Assembly (NCBI GenBank): GCA_046726235.1
Contig: JBKPAD010000005.1
Span: 1 to 64,000, forward strand
From: Nitricoxidireducens sp046726235
Lineage (GTDB): Bacteria; Pseudomonadota; Gammaproteobacteria; Burkholderiales; Rhodocyclaceae
DNA length: 64,000 bases
Reading direction: 5' to 3'
Shown: positions 25,108 to 33,522 of the stretch, piece by piece
How the letters are laid out: each line of letters begins with the position of its first letter
How positions within the stretch are numbered: the stretch's first letter is position 1
The notes under the pieces: generated by a model
What the model was told of the DNA's origin: nothing
Databases searched by the model: none
Seen by the model: only the letters and a program-made list of their open reading frames with translations
Position numbers and translations under genes: made by a program

Positions 25108-26205
25108 TCAAGCGCGGCCGTCAGCCGTGGGGTAATCGGTGTAGCCCTCGGCGCCGCCGCCATACAGCTTGTCCGCCCGCAACGCATTGAGCGGCGCGTC
25201 CTCGCGCAGCCGGCGCACCAGGTCGGGGTTGCTGATGAACGAGCGGCCGAAGGCGACGAGATCAGCCTTGCCGCCGGCGATTGCAGCCATGGCATCGGCG
25301 CGCGAGTAGCCGTTGTTGACCATCCACGCGCCCGGCCAGCGGCTGCGCAACGCCGCGTAGTCGAACGCAGGCGCGCCCTCGGGCACACGCGGGCCGCCGG
25401 TCTCGCCCTCGATCACATGCACGTAGGCCAGCTTGAAGCGCGCGAGCTGCTCGACGACGTGGTTGAAGAGCGCCTGCGGATCGCTGTCGAGCGGCGCGGT
25501 GTTGCCGAAGGTGGTCATCGGGCTGAGCCGCACGGCGGTGCGGCCGGCGCCCACCCGGTCGGTCACCGCCTGCACCACTTCGATCAGCAGGCGCGCGCGG
25601 TTGGCGATGCTGCCGCCATACGGGCCGCTGCGATCGTTGATGCTGTCGCGCAGGAACTGCTCGAGCAGGTAGGTGTTGGCGGCGTGGATCTCGACGCCGT
25701 CGAAGCCGGCCTCGATGGCGTTGGCGGCGGCGTTGGCGTAATCGGCCACCAGGCCGGGCAGCTCGTCGTCGCGCAGGGCGCGCGGCGCCGACACCGGCAC
25801 GAAGCCTTCGCGCGTGAACGTCATCGCCGGCGACGGCCGGCTGGTCGACGACACCGGTGTCGCGCCGCCGGGCAGCAGCGAGGAATGCGAAATGCGGCCG
25901 ACGTGCCAGAGCTGGATCACGATGCGCCCGCCGGCGGCGTGCACGGCATCCGTCACCGCGCGCCAGGCGGCGACCTGTTCGGGCGAATGGATGCCCGGCG
26001 TGTCGAGGTAGCCCTGCGCCATCGGGCTGATCTGGCTCGCCTCGGAAATGATCAATCCGGCCGCGGCGCGCTGGCGGTAATACTCGACCGTCAGCGGCCC
26101 CGGCACGTTGCCGGCGACGGCGCGATTGCGCGTGAGCGGCGCCATGACGGCGCGGTTGGCGAGCGAAATGTCGCCGATCTGGATGGGGTCGAACAGGGAA
26201 GGCAT
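25108..26205 (-). CDS. Old Yellow Enzyme-type alkene reductase
   Basis: 365 residues, a full-length FMN-dependent TIM barrel. Features are LFDPIQIGDISLANRAVMAPLTRNRA at the N-terminus, a QLWHVGR loop, the substrate-binding VEIHAANTYLLEQFL (His/Asn pair and catalytic Tyr), NDRSGPYGGSIANRAR and a C-terminal phosphate-binding LVAFGRSFISNPDL. This is the NemA/XenA-like class that reduces activated C=C bonds and nitro-esters with NAD(P)H. The Asn-Thr-Tyr where many have Asn-Gly-Tyr is a minor variation. Confidence 0.92.
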   Translation of the reverse strand: MPSLFDPIQIGDISLANRAVMAPLTRNRAVAGNVPGPLTVEYYRQRAAAGLIISEASQISPMAQGYLDTPGIHSPEQVAAWRAVTDAVHAAGGRIVIQLWHVGRISHSSLLPGGATPVSSTSRPSPAMTFTREGFVPVSAPRALRDDELPGLVADYANAAANAIEAGFDGVEIHAANTYLLEQFLRDSINDRSGPYGGSIANRARLLIEVVQAVTDRVGAGRTAVRLSPMTTFGNTAPLDSDPQALFNHVVEQLARFKLAYVHVIEGETGGPRVPEGAPAFDYAALRSRWPGAWMVNNGYSRADAMAAIAGGKADLVAFGRSFISNPDLVRRLREDAPLNALRADKLYGGGAEGYTDYPTADGRA

Positions 26206-26256
26206 GCGCAGGGCTCCGACTACTCAATAGGTGGCGCACGTGGCGCCGGGTTTTTC

Positions 26257-26694
26257 TTATTCGCCGCTCAGCACCGTGACTTGCGTGCGCCTGAGCAGGC
26301 GCTTGAAATCGCCGTCGAAGGTCACCAGGTGCTCGCCGAGCTGGCTCACGGCCGCCGCCAGCCATGCGTCCGGGAGGTCGTTCGCGGCAAGCTTCTTGTC
26401 GAGGCAAAGGTCGCGCAGCAGCGGCCACTCGCTGCCGAGCGCCGGCATCTCGACGCCCGGCACCGCAAGCAGGGCATCGACGAAGGCGACGGCCTCCTTG
26501 ATCGGCGTCGGCTGCACGAAGATCTTCGGATGCGTGACGAGCCGCAGGAAACTCGCGACCACCATCGGCATCAGCCTCAGCGTGCCGCCGTCCGGGCAGG
26601 CGGCAAGCGCCTCGTCGAGACAGGAGTAGGCGGCCTGATGGTGAGGGTGGTCGCTGCGCGACGCCGCGACGAGGACGTTGACGTCAGGCGTCAT
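26257..26694 (-). CDS. PIN-domain toxin, VapC-like
   Basis: 145 residues with PIN-domain acidic residues: Asp4 (MTPDVNVLV), Asp109 (NDLPDAWLAA) and Asp127/129 (VTFDGDF). The second helix has SFLRLVTHP in place of the classical acidic residue, as in one VapC subfamily. PIN toxins cleave RNA. The start overlaps the end of the antitoxin-like gene by 11 nt, the usual antitoxin-first order. Confidence 0.85.
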   Translation of the reverse strand: MTPDVNVLVAASRSDHPHHQAAYSCLDEALAACPDGGTLRLMPMVVASFLRLVTHPKIFVQPTPIKEAVAFVDALLAVPGVEMPALGSEWPLLRDLCLDKKLAANDLPDAWLAAAVSQLGEHLVTFDGDFKRLLRRTQVTVLSGE

Positions 26695-26929
26695 CGTCCG
26701 CCGCGTCGAGCATCGCCTTGTTGCTAAGCGGATTCACGCCGGCCACCATGCCTCCGCGCCCCTTGAACACGGGCAGCTTGCGCCGGGGCGCCTTCACCGC
26801 AGGACGCGCGGAGCGCAAGCGCAGTTGCAGGCCCTCCTCGATCAGCCTCGTCAGGCTGGTGCGCTGCTGCGCTGCCAGCGCCTTGGCGTCGGCAAGCAGG
26901 GTGTCGTTGATGTCGAGCGTGGTTTTCAT
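26684..26929 (-). CDS. VapB-like antitoxin
   Basis: 81 residues. The N-terminal MKTTLDINDTLLADAKALAAQQRTSLTRLIEEGL is a ribbon-helix-helix-like DNA-binding segment. The basic linker and the acidic tail (GMVAGVNPLSNKAMLDAADDDA) would wrap the toxin. A short inverted repeat in its promoter (26940-26953) fits autoregulation. The pair begins just past the 3' end of tRNA-Leu. Confidence 0.83.
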   Translation of the reverse strand: MKTTLDINDTLLADAKALAAQQRTSLTRLIEEGLQLRLRSARPAVKAPRRKLPVFKGRGGMVAGVNPLSNKAMLDAADDDA

Positions 26930-26935
26930 GCGCCA

Positions 26936-26964
26936 ACCGTACAGATTTCTGTATTCTGCGTCAA
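26936..26964 (-). promoter_or_regulatory. promoter and palindromic operator of the toxin-antitoxin pair
   Basis: On the minus strand TTGACG (26959-26964) and TACGGT (26936-26941) are 17 bp apart and read as -35 and -10 elements. The inverted repeat TACAGATTTCTGTA (26940-26953) overlaps the -10 side, as expected for an operator bound by the antitoxin or the toxin-antitoxin complex. The -10 match is weak. Confidence 0.45.
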
Positions 26965-26981
26965 TGCAAACGCTCTAGTAT

Positions 26982-27066
26982 TGGTGCCGGGAGTGGGACT
27001 CGAACCCACACACCTTGCGGCGGCGGATTTTGAATCCGCTGCGTCTACCGATTCCGCCATCCCGGC
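26982..27066 (-). tRNA. tRNA-Leu (anticodon CAA)
   Basis: Read on the minus strand, GCCGGGA (5' acceptor) pairs with TCCCGGC, followed by ACCA, with CCA encoded. The anticodon arm is GCGGA-TTCAAAA-TCCGC, giving anticodon CAA (Leu, UUG). The D arm (GGCGGAATCGGTAGACGC), a short variable arm and the T arm (GTGGGTTCGAGTCCCAC) are complete. Length is 85 nt including CCA. Confidence 0.95.
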
Positions 27067-27088
27067 TAAGGATGTCCTACATGTTACC

Positions 27089-27214
27089 GCGGCGGATTTT
27101 GACTCCGGCCGCCGCTTCGCGGCTTAACTTGCTGCGCAAGTTAGCCTGCGCCGCAACCTGCCGGCAAGCGGCAGGTTGTGAATCCGCTGCGTCTACCGAT
27201 TCCGCCATCCCGGC
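27089..27214 (-). pseudogene. broken tRNA-Leu copy with inserted hairpins
   Basis: 27180-27214 is an exact 35-bp copy of the 5' half of the adjacent tRNA-Leu (27032-27066), from acceptor through D arm to the anticodon. 27089-27102 then repeats the 3' side of its anticodon arm. Between them lie about 77 bp containing three hairpins: 27111-27123 (GCCGC/GCGGC), 27125-27143 (TAACTTGC/GCAAGTTA) and 27154-27178 (CAACCTGCCG/CGGCAGGTTG). The T arm and 3' acceptor are missing, so it cannot be a functional tRNA. On the minus strand it lies just upstream of the intact tRNA and may be co-transcribed with it. Confidence 0.8.
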
Positions 27215-27293
27215 ACGGGATCGGGGTCGCTTAGAATGTCGCGCCCCGTTAAGGAGCGCGCATTATCCGCGTTTCCCGCCACCGCTTCAACCG

Positions 27294-28334
27294 ATGACCC
27301 TCACCCTCGACGACTTCGACTACGTGCTGCCGCCCGAGCTGATCGCGCAGGCGCCGCTGCCCGAGCGCTCCGCGAGCCGCCTGCTGGCGGTGCGCGGCAT
27401 GGCGCTGGCCGACCGGCGCTTCGCCGAGCTGCCTGACCTGCTGGCGCCGGGCGACCTGCTGGTGATGAACGACACGCGCGTGCTGCATGCGCGCCTGCAT
27501 GGCCGCAAGGCCAGCGGCGGGCAGGTCGAGGTGCTGGTGGAGCGGCCGCTCGCCGACGAACGTGAGGTGCTGGCGCAGGTGCGCGCGAGCAAGTCGCCGC
27601 AGCCGGGCTCGACGCTGCGGCTCGAGGACGCCTTCGAGGTCGAGGTGCTCGGGCGCGAGGGCGAGTTCTACAAGCTGCGTTTCCCAGAGCCGGCGCAGGC
27701 GCTGGTCGAGCGCCACGGCCGCCTGCCGCTGCCGCCCTACATCGAGCGCGCTGCGGCGGAGGCCGACGAAGCGCGCTACCAGACGGTGTTCGCGCGCGAG
27801 AAGGGTTCCGTGGCGGCGCCGACGGCGGGCCTGCATTTCGACGAGGCGCTGCTGGCGCGCGTCCGCGCGCGCGGCATCGATGTTGCGCACGTGACGCTGC
27901 ATGTCGGCGCCGGCACTTTCCAGCCGGTGCGCGTGCACAATCTCGCCGAGCACCGCATGCACGTGGAGCGCTGGCAATTGCCGCAGGCGACGGTCGATGC
28001 GATCGCGGCGGCGCGCGCGCGCGGCGGCAAGGTGGTGGCGGTCGGCACGACGACGCTGCGCACGCTCGAGTCGGCGGCACTGCGCGGGCCGCTGGCGGCG
28101 GGCTCGGGCGACACCGACCTGTTCATCACGCCGGGCTTCGAGTTCAAGGTCGTCGACCGGCTCGTCACCAACTTCCATCTGCCGAAGTCGACGCTGCTGA
28201 TGCTGGTGTCGGCCTTCGGCGGCCTCGAGCCCGTGCGCGCGGCCTATCGCCACGCGATCGCGCGGGGCTACCGTTTTTTCAGCTACGGCGACGCGATGCT
28301 GCTCGACCGACCGGACCAAAACGATGCAATTTGA
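27294..28334 (+). CDS. queA: S-adenosylmethionine:tRNA ribosyltransferase-isomerase
   Basis: 346 residues with QueA features throughout: LDDFDYVLPPELIAQAPLPERSASRLL, a central LLVMNDTRVLHARL, VAAPTAGLHFD, LHVGAGTFQPVR and FHLPKSTLLMLVSAFGG. It transfers and isomerises the ribosyl moiety of SAM onto preQ1 in tRNA, forming epoxyqueuosine. ATG 27294 matches the family N-terminus; the longer frame upstream runs through tRNA-related DNA. It overlaps tgt by 11 nt. Confidence 0.95.
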   Translation: MTLTLDDFDYVLPPELIAQAPLPERSASRLLAVRGMALADRRFAELPDLLAPGDLLVMNDTRVLHARLHGRKASGGQVEVLVERPLADEREVLAQVRASKSPQPGSTLRLEDAFEVEVLGREGEFYKLRFPEPAQALVERHGRLPLPPYIERAAAEADEARYQTVFAREKGSVAAPTAGLHFDEALLARVRARGIDVAHVTLHVGAGTFQPVRVHNLAEHRMHVERWQLPQATVDAIAAARARGGKVVAVGTTTLRTLESAALRGPLAAGSGDTDLFITPGFEFKVVDRLVTNFHLPKSTLLMLVSAFGGLEPVRAAYRHAIARGYRFFSYGDAMLLDRPDQNDAI

Positions 28335-29430
28335 TCTCCTCGCCAGCGACGGCCGCGCGCGCCGCGGCACCCTGACCCTGGCGCACGGCGTCGTCGAGAC
28401 GCCGGTGTTCATGCCGGTCGGTACCTACGGCACCGTCAAGGCGATGGCGCCGAACGAGCTGGTCGACATCGGCGCGCGCATCGTGCTCGGCAACACCTTC
28501 CACCTCTGGCTGCGGCCCGGCCTCGAGGTGGTCCGCGCCCACGGTGGGCTGCATCGCTTCATGGGCTGGGACGGGCCGATCCTGACCGACTCGGGCGGTT
28601 TCCAGGTGTTCTCGTTGGGCGAGCTGCGCAAGATCACCGAGGACGGCGTCAAGTTCGCCTCGCCCATCAACGGCGACAAGCTGTTCATGCGGCCCGAGGA
28701 TTCGATGCAGATCCAGCACGTGCTGAACTCCGACGTGGTGATGATCTTCGACGAATGCACGCCCTATCCGGCCGATGTAAAGCAGGCGGCCGATTCGATG
28801 CGGCTTTCTTTGCGCTGGGCGCGGCGCTCGCGCGACGAGCATGACCGCCTCGGCAACACGAACGCCCTGTTCGGCATCGTCCAGGGCGGCATGCACGAGA
28901 CGCTGCGCGACGAATCGCTGGCCGGCCTGACGGACATCGGCTTCGACGGCTACGCCATCGGCGGGCTGTCGGTCGGCGAGCCGAAGGAAGACTTCGCGCG
29001 CATCCTTGCCCACACGGCGCCGCGACTGCCGGCCGACAAGCCGCGCTACCTGATGGGTGTCGGCACGCCGGAGGACATCGTCTATGCGGTGCAGGCCGGC
29101 ATCGACATGTTCGACTGCGTGATGCCGACGCGCAACGCCCGCAACGGCTGGCTGTTCACGCGCCACGGCGACGTCAAGATCAAGAACGCCTGCCACAAGG
29201 ACGACACGCGCCCGCTCGACGCGACCTGCGGCTGCTACTGCTGCCGGCATTTCACGCGCGCCTACCTGCATCACCTGCACCGCACCGGGGAGATCCTCGG
29301 CGCGCGGCTCAACACCATCCACAACCTGTTCTATTACCAGACCCTGATGGCGGAATTGCGGGACGCCATCGCGGCCGGCCGGCTCGCCGCCTATGTCGGC
29401 GAATTCACGCGGCTGCGCCGGGGCGGCTGA
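28324..29430 (+). CDS. tgt: tRNA-guanine transglycosylase
   Basis: 368 residues. The catalytic and binding segments are visible: LTDSGGFQVFSLG, FGIVQGG, YAIGGLSVGEP, FDCVMPTRNARNG and the zinc site CGCYCCRHFTRAYLHHL. It swaps G34 for preQ1 in the wobble position of GUN tRNAs. It is coupled to queA by overlap and followed by yajC, the order found in most proteobacteria. Confidence 0.96.
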   Translation: MQFDLLASDGRARRGTLTLAHGVVETPVFMPVGTYGTVKAMAPNELVDIGARIVLGNTFHLWLRPGLEVVRAHGGLHRFMGWDGPILTDSGGFQVFSLGELRKITEDGVKFASPINGDKLFMRPEDSMQIQHVLNSDVVMIFDECTPYPADVKQAADSMRLSLRWARRSRDEHDRLGNTNALFGIVQGGMHETLRDESLAGLTDIGFDGYAIGGLSVGEPKEDFARILAHTAPRLPADKPRYLMGVGTPEDIVYAVQAGIDMFDCVMPTRNARNGWLFTRHGDVKIKNACHKDDTRPLDATCGCYCCRHFTRAYLHHLHRTGEILGARLNTIHNLFYYQTLMAELRDAIAAGRLAAYVGEFTRLRRGG

Positions 29431-29436
29431 TACAAT
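29431..29436 (+). promoter_or_regulatory. possible -10 element before yajC
   Basis: TACAAT follows the tgt stop and lies 34 bases before the yajC start. No convincing -35 is seen, so this is a weak promoter candidate; read-through from queA-tgt is also likely. Confidence 0.25.
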
Positions 29437-29469
29437 GCGCCGCTTGTTTTCACCCACTGGAGCAATACC

Positions 29470-29814
29470 GTGCTGATCTCCAACGCATACGCGCAAGCGG
29501 CCGCTCCGGCCGCGGCCGACCCGACGGGCGGCCTGATGGGCATGCTGCCCATCGTCCTGATGTTCATCGTGCTGTGGTTCCTGATGATCCGCCCGCAGAT
29601 GAAGAAGGCCAAGGAACACCAGAAGATGGTGACCGAGCTGCAGAAGGGCGACGAGATCGTCACCCAAGGCGGCATGGTCGGCCGCATCGTCAAGGTGGGC
29701 GAGAACTTCGTCACCCTCGAGGTCGGCACGCTGAAGGATGCCCCGGTCGAAGTCACCGTGCAGAAGCAGGCCATCGGCGCCCTGCTGCCGAAGGGCACGC
29801 TGAAGTCCCTCTGA
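29470..29814 (+). CDS. yajC: Sec translocase accessory protein YajC
   Basis: 114 residues starting with GTG, preceded by GGAG. One membrane helix (GMLPIVLMFIVLWFLMIRPQMKKAKEHQKM) and a cytoplasmic beta domain (LQKGDEIVTQGGMVGRIVKV) are the YajC pattern. It associates with SecD-SecF at the SecYEG translocon. Position directly before secD confirms the call. Confidence 0.94.
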   Translation: MLISNAYAQAAAPAAADPTGGLMGMLPIVLMFIVLWFLMIRPQMKKAKEHQKMVTELQKGDEIVTQGGMVGRIVKVGENFVTLEVGTLKDAPVEVTVQKQAIGALLPKGTLKSL

Positions 29815-29863
29815 TCGTCGTCGTTTTTTGGGCCGGCGCCGCCATGGCGCCGGAGGAATCGCC

Positions 29864-31771
29864 ATGAATCGCTATCCCCTCTGGAAGAACGTCACGGTGA
29901 TCGTCGCCGTGGTGCTCGGCCTGTTGTACACGCTGCCGAACTTCTTCGGTGAAGTGCCGGCCGTGCAGGTCTCGAGCGTCAAGGCCACGGTCAAGGTCGA
30001 TGCCAGGTTGCTGTCGCGCGTCGAGGACGTGCTCAAGACCGCCGGCATCCAGAACACCGGCCTGTTCGCCGACATGAACAGCGTCCGCGTGCGGCTCGCG
30101 GACACGGACACCCAGCTGCGCGCCAAGGATGCGATCGAGAAGGCGCTGAATCCCGATCCGTCCGACGCCACCTACAGCGTCGCGCTGAACCTGCTCTCGG
30201 CCTCGCCGTCCTGGCTGACGAACCTGCACGCGCTGCCGATGTATCTCGGCCTCGACCTGCGCGGCGGCGTGCACTTCCTGCTCCAGGTGGACATGAACGG
30301 CGCCATCGTCAAGCGCCTCGACGCCACGGCGGCCGACCTGCGCAGCACGCTGCGCGAGAAGAACGTGCGCCACGCCGGCATCGGCCGCGAGGGTTCGGCG
30401 GTCGTCATCCGCTTCCGCGACGCCGAGACGCGCGACAAGGCGCGCGAGACGATCCTCAACACCCAGTCGGCGACGATGGCCGGCAGCGCCACGGCCGCGG
30501 ACCTGAATGTCGCCGAGATCGGCCAGGGCGGCGACCTGCGGCTCTCGATCACGCTCTCGCAGGCGGCGCAGAAGCGCGTGCAGGAGATGGCCGTCAAGCA
30601 GAACATCGGCACGCTGCACAACCGCATCAACGAGCTCGGCGTCGCCGAGCCGGTGATCCAGCAGCAGGGCGCCGACCGCATCGTCGTCCAGCTGCCCGGC
30701 GTGCAGGACACCGCCAAGGCGAAGGACATCCTCGGCCGCACGGCGACGCTCGAACTGCGCATGGTCGACGACGAGAACAGCAACAACCCGACCGCACTCG
30801 CCGCGGCTGCGGCAGGCCAGCCGCCCGTCGGTACCGAGTACTACGTCGAGCGCGGCGGCTCCGGCCTGCTGGTGAAGAAGCAGGTGATGCTGACCGGCGA
30901 ACGCCTCACCGACGCCCAACCCGGCTTCGACAACCAGACCCACGAGCCGGCGGTGCACCTGACGCTCGACTCCGCCGGCGCGCGCGTGTTCAAGGACCTG
31001 ACGCGCGACAACGTCGGCAAGCGCATGGCGATCCTGCTGGTCGAGAAGGGCAAGGGCGAGGTCGTCACGGCGCCGGTGATCCGCAGCGAGATCGGCGGCG
31101 GCCGCGTGCAGATCTCGGGCCGCATGACGACGCAGGAAGCCAGCGACGTCGCGCTGCTGCTGCGCGCCGGCTCGCTGGCGGCGCCGATGGAAATCATCGA
31201 GGAACGCACCATCGGCCCGTCGCTCGGCGCCGACAACATCAAGAAGGGCTTCGACTCGACGCTGTGGGGCTTCGCGGCGATCTCCGCCTTCATGATCGGC
31301 TACTACCTGCTGTTCGGCGTCGTGTCGGTGATGGCGCTGGGTTGCAACGTACTGTTCCTGATCGCGCTGCTGTCGCTGCTGCAGGCCACCTTGACCCTGC
31401 CCGGCATCGCGGCCATCGCGCTGGCGCTGGGCATGGCCATCGACGCCAACGTGCTGATCAACGAGCGCATCCGCGAGGAACTGCGCGGCGGCAGCACGCC
31501 GCAGGCGGCGATCACCGCCGGCTACGAGCGCGCCTGGGGCACCATCCTCGACTCCAACGTCACGACGCTGATCGTCGGCCTGATGCTGCTGATCTTCGGT
31601 TCCGGCCCGGTGCGCGGCTTCGCCATCGTGCATTGTCTCGGCATCCTGACCTCGATCTTCAGCTCGGTGGTGCTGTCGCGCGCGCTGGTCAACCTCATCT
31701 ACGGCCGTCGCCGCAAGCTGACCGGCCTGTCCATCGGACAGGTCTGGAAGCCCGGCATCACGGCCAAGTAA
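29864..31771 (+). CDS. secD: protein translocase subunit SecD
   Basis: 635 residues. It has an N-terminal helix (MNRYPLWKNVTVIVAVVLGLLYTLPNFFG), the large periplasmic P1 region with LGLDLRGGVHFLL, and five C-terminal helices with GMAIDANVLINERIREE, the RND-type motif whose Asp is needed for proton coupling. It pulls translocated proteins out of SecYEG using the proton gradient. ATG 29864 has GGAGG upstream; an earlier in-frame ATG adds a non-homologous leader. Confidence 0.96.
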   Translation: MNRYPLWKNVTVIVAVVLGLLYTLPNFFGEVPAVQVSSVKATVKVDARLLSRVEDVLKTAGIQNTGLFADMNSVRVRLADTDTQLRAKDAIEKALNPDPSDATYSVALNLLSASPSWLTNLHALPMYLGLDLRGGVHFLLQVDMNGAIVKRLDATAADLRSTLREKNVRHAGIGREGSAVVIRFRDAETRDKARETILNTQSATMAGSATAADLNVAEIGQGGDLRLSITLSQAAQKRVQEMAVKQNIGTLHNRINELGVAEPVIQQQGADRIVVQLPGVQDTAKAKDILGRTATLELRMVDDENSNNPTALAAAAAGQPPVGTEYYVERGGSGLLVKKQVMLTGERLTDAQPGFDNQTHEPAVHLTLDSAGARVFKDLTRDNVGKRMAILLVEKGKGEVVTAPVIRSEIGGGRVQISGRMTTQEASDVALLLRAGSLAAPMEIIEERTIGPSLGADNIKKGFDSTLWGFAAISAFMIGYYLLFGVVSVMALGCNVLFLIALLSLLQATLTLPGIAAIALALGMAIDANVLINERIREELRGGSTPQAAITAGYERAWGTILDSNVTTLIVGLMLLIFGSGPVRGFAIVHCLGILTSIFSSVVLSRALVNLIYGRRRKLTGLSIGQVWKPGITAK

Positions 31772-31783
31772 GGGGAAAGCACC

Positions 31784-32743
31784 ATGGAATTCTTCCGCAT
31801 CCGCAAAGACATCCCCTTCATGCGCCATGCGCTGGTGTTCAACGTCATCTCGTTGATCACCTTCGTCATGGCGGTGGTGTTCCTCGCCACCAAAGGCCTG
31901 CACTTCTCGATCGAGTTCACCGGCGGCACGCTGATGGAAGTCGGCTACGCGCAGCCGCCCGACCTCGAGAAGGTCCGCGGCAAGCTGCTCGCCGACGGCT
32001 TCATCGATCCGCAGGTGCAGAACTTCGGCTCCTCGCGCGACGTGCTGATCCGCGTGCCGCTGGCCAAGGACAGCGAGACCGCCAAGGTCGGCGAACGCGT
32101 GATGGCCTCGCTGGCCGGCGCGCCGGACGCGGCGGCCAATCCGCCGACGCTCAAGCGCGTCGAGTTCGTCGGCCCACAGGTCGGCAAGGAACTGGCCGAG
32201 GACGGGGCGCTGGCGCTGCTGCTGGTGATCATCGGCATCGTCATCTACCTCGCCATTCGCTTCGAATGGCGCTTCGCGATTTCGGCGATCATCGCCAACC
32301 TGCACGACGTGGTGATCATCCTCGGCTTCTTCGCCTTCTTCCAGTGGGAGTTCTCGCTGCCGGTGCTGGCGGCGGTGCTGGCGGTGCTCGGCTACTCGGT
32401 CAACGAGTCGGTGGTCGTCTTCGACCGCGTGCGCGAAACCTTCCGGAAGAAACGCGGCCTGACGACGCCCGAGGTGCTCAACCACGCCATCACCAGCACC
32501 ATCTCGCGCACCATCATCACCCACGGCTGCACGCAGATGATGGTGACGTCGATGCTGATCTTCGGCGGCGCGGCGCTGCACTACTTCGCGCTGGCGCTGA
32601 CCATCGGCATCCTGTTCGGCATCTACTCTTCCGTGCTCGTCGCCAGCCCGCTGGTGATGTGGCTCGGCGTCTCGCGCGAACAGTTCGTGCAGCCGAAGAA
32701 GGAGCGCCCCGACGGCATGACCGACGACGGCGCCGTCGTCTAG
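31784..32743 (+). CDS. secF: protein translocase subunit SecF
   Basis: 319 residues with the N-terminal RKDIPFMRHALVFNVISLITFV helix, FSIEFTGGTLMEVGY, and the C-terminal helices with LGYSVNESVVVFDRVRE, the SecF counterpart of the SecD Asp motif. It is the partner of SecD, encoded 12 bases downstream with AGGGGA as ribosome site. Confidence 0.96.
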   Translation: MEFFRIRKDIPFMRHALVFNVISLITFVMAVVFLATKGLHFSIEFTGGTLMEVGYAQPPDLEKVRGKLLADGFIDPQVQNFGSSRDVLIRVPLAKDSETAKVGERVMASLAGAPDAAANPPTLKRVEFVGPQVGKELAEDGALALLLVIIGIVIYLAIRFEWRFAISAIIANLHDVVIILGFFAFFQWEFSLPVLAAVLAVLGYSVNESVVVFDRVRETFRKKRGLTTPEVLNHAITSTISRTIITHGCTQMMVTSMLIFGGAALHYFALALTIGILFGIYSSVLVASPLVMWLGVSREQFVQPKKERPDGMTDDGAVV

Positions 32744-32750
32744 GGGCGTC

Positions 32751-33467
32751 GTGGTGTGCTTCGCCCTGCCCCGTGCCGAGCGGGGCGCCCGCGTCTACGT
32801 CTGGGACTTTCCGACGCGGGTGTTTCACTGGAGCCTGGTCGCCGCCGTCGCCGTCGCCTTCATCACGGGCTTCAGCGGCGGCAACGGCATGGACATCCAC
32901 GGCAAGGCCGGCGTCGCCATCGTCGGCCTGGTCGCCTTCCGCCTCGCCTGGGGTTTTCTCGGCTCGACCTACGCCCGCTTCGCGACCTTCATCTATGGTC
33001 CGAAGGCAGTTCTCGCCTACCTGCGCGGCGAGTGGTGCGGCCTCGGCCACAATCCGCTCGGCGCACTGTCGGTGATCGCGCTGCTGTCGCTGGCCGTCTT
33101 CCAGGTCGTCACCGGGCTGTTCGGCAATGACGACATCGCCTTCAACGGACCGCTCTATGCGCTCGTCGACAAGGCCACCAGCGACGGCTTCACCGGCTGG
33201 CATCGCCGCAGCGTCTGGCTGCTGCTGGCGCTGATCGCGCTGCACCTCGGCGCGATCGGCTGGTACGCGCGCGTGAAGCAGCAGGCGCTGGTGAAGACCA
33301 TGCTGACGGGCTGGCAGGACAATCCGCCCGCCGGCGCGCAGGCGGCCAAGGGCGGCGGTTTCGTCGCCTTCCTGGTCGCGGCGGCGATCGGCATCGCAGC
33401 CGCGTATGCGGCTTCGGGCGCGTTCATTCCGCCGCCGCCACCGCCCGCCGCAGCGCCGGCCTGGTAG
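32751..33467 (+). CDS. cytochrome b561-type membrane cytochrome
   Basis: 238 residues, starting with GTG (32751 or 32754) seven bases after secF. The cytochrome b561/NiFe-hydrogenase b-type fold is seen in VYVWDFPTRVFHWSLVAAVAVAFITG, DIHGKAGVAIVGLVAFRLAWGFLG and HRRSVWLLLALIALHLGAIGWY, with His residues placed to bind haem. A last helix and a Pro-rich tail follow. It likely passes electrons between quinol and periplasmic c-type cytochromes. A cytochrome c' gene lies about 480 bp downstream on the other strand. Confidence 0.87.
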   Translation: MVCFALPRAERGARVYVWDFPTRVFHWSLVAAVAVAFITGFSGGNGMDIHGKAGVAIVGLVAFRLAWGFLGSTYARFATFIYGPKAVLAYLRGEWCGLGHNPLGALSVIALLSLAVFQVVTGLFGNDDIAFNGPLYALVDKATSDGFTGWHRRSVWLLLALIALHLGAIGWYARVKQQALVKTMLTGWQDNPPAGAQAAKGGGFVAFLVAAAIGIAAAYAASGAFIPPPPPPAAAPAW

Positions 33468-33477
33468 GGCGCAACGC

Positions 33478-33505
33478 AAAAAAGGGCAGCCGAGGCTGCC
33501 CTTTT
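33478..33505. terminator. bidirectional rho-independent terminator
   Basis: AAAAAA, then GGGCAGCC-GA-GGCTGCCC, then TTTT: a perfect 8-bp stem with a T-tract on both strands. It serves the cytochrome b gene (+) and the Ala/Lys-rich gene (-). Confidence 0.88.
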
Positions 33506-33522
33506 CGTTTCCCGAGGATTCG

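Noticed and set aside
27089..27214. Second functional tRNA, or a tRNA with a group I intron
   Set aside because: The T arm and 3' acceptor are absent and the insert of about 77 bp is too short for a group I intron, so it is called a relic.
29753..32581. A 942-residue minus-strand open frame
   Set aside because: It is the complement of secD and secF, with low-complexity composition and no motif.
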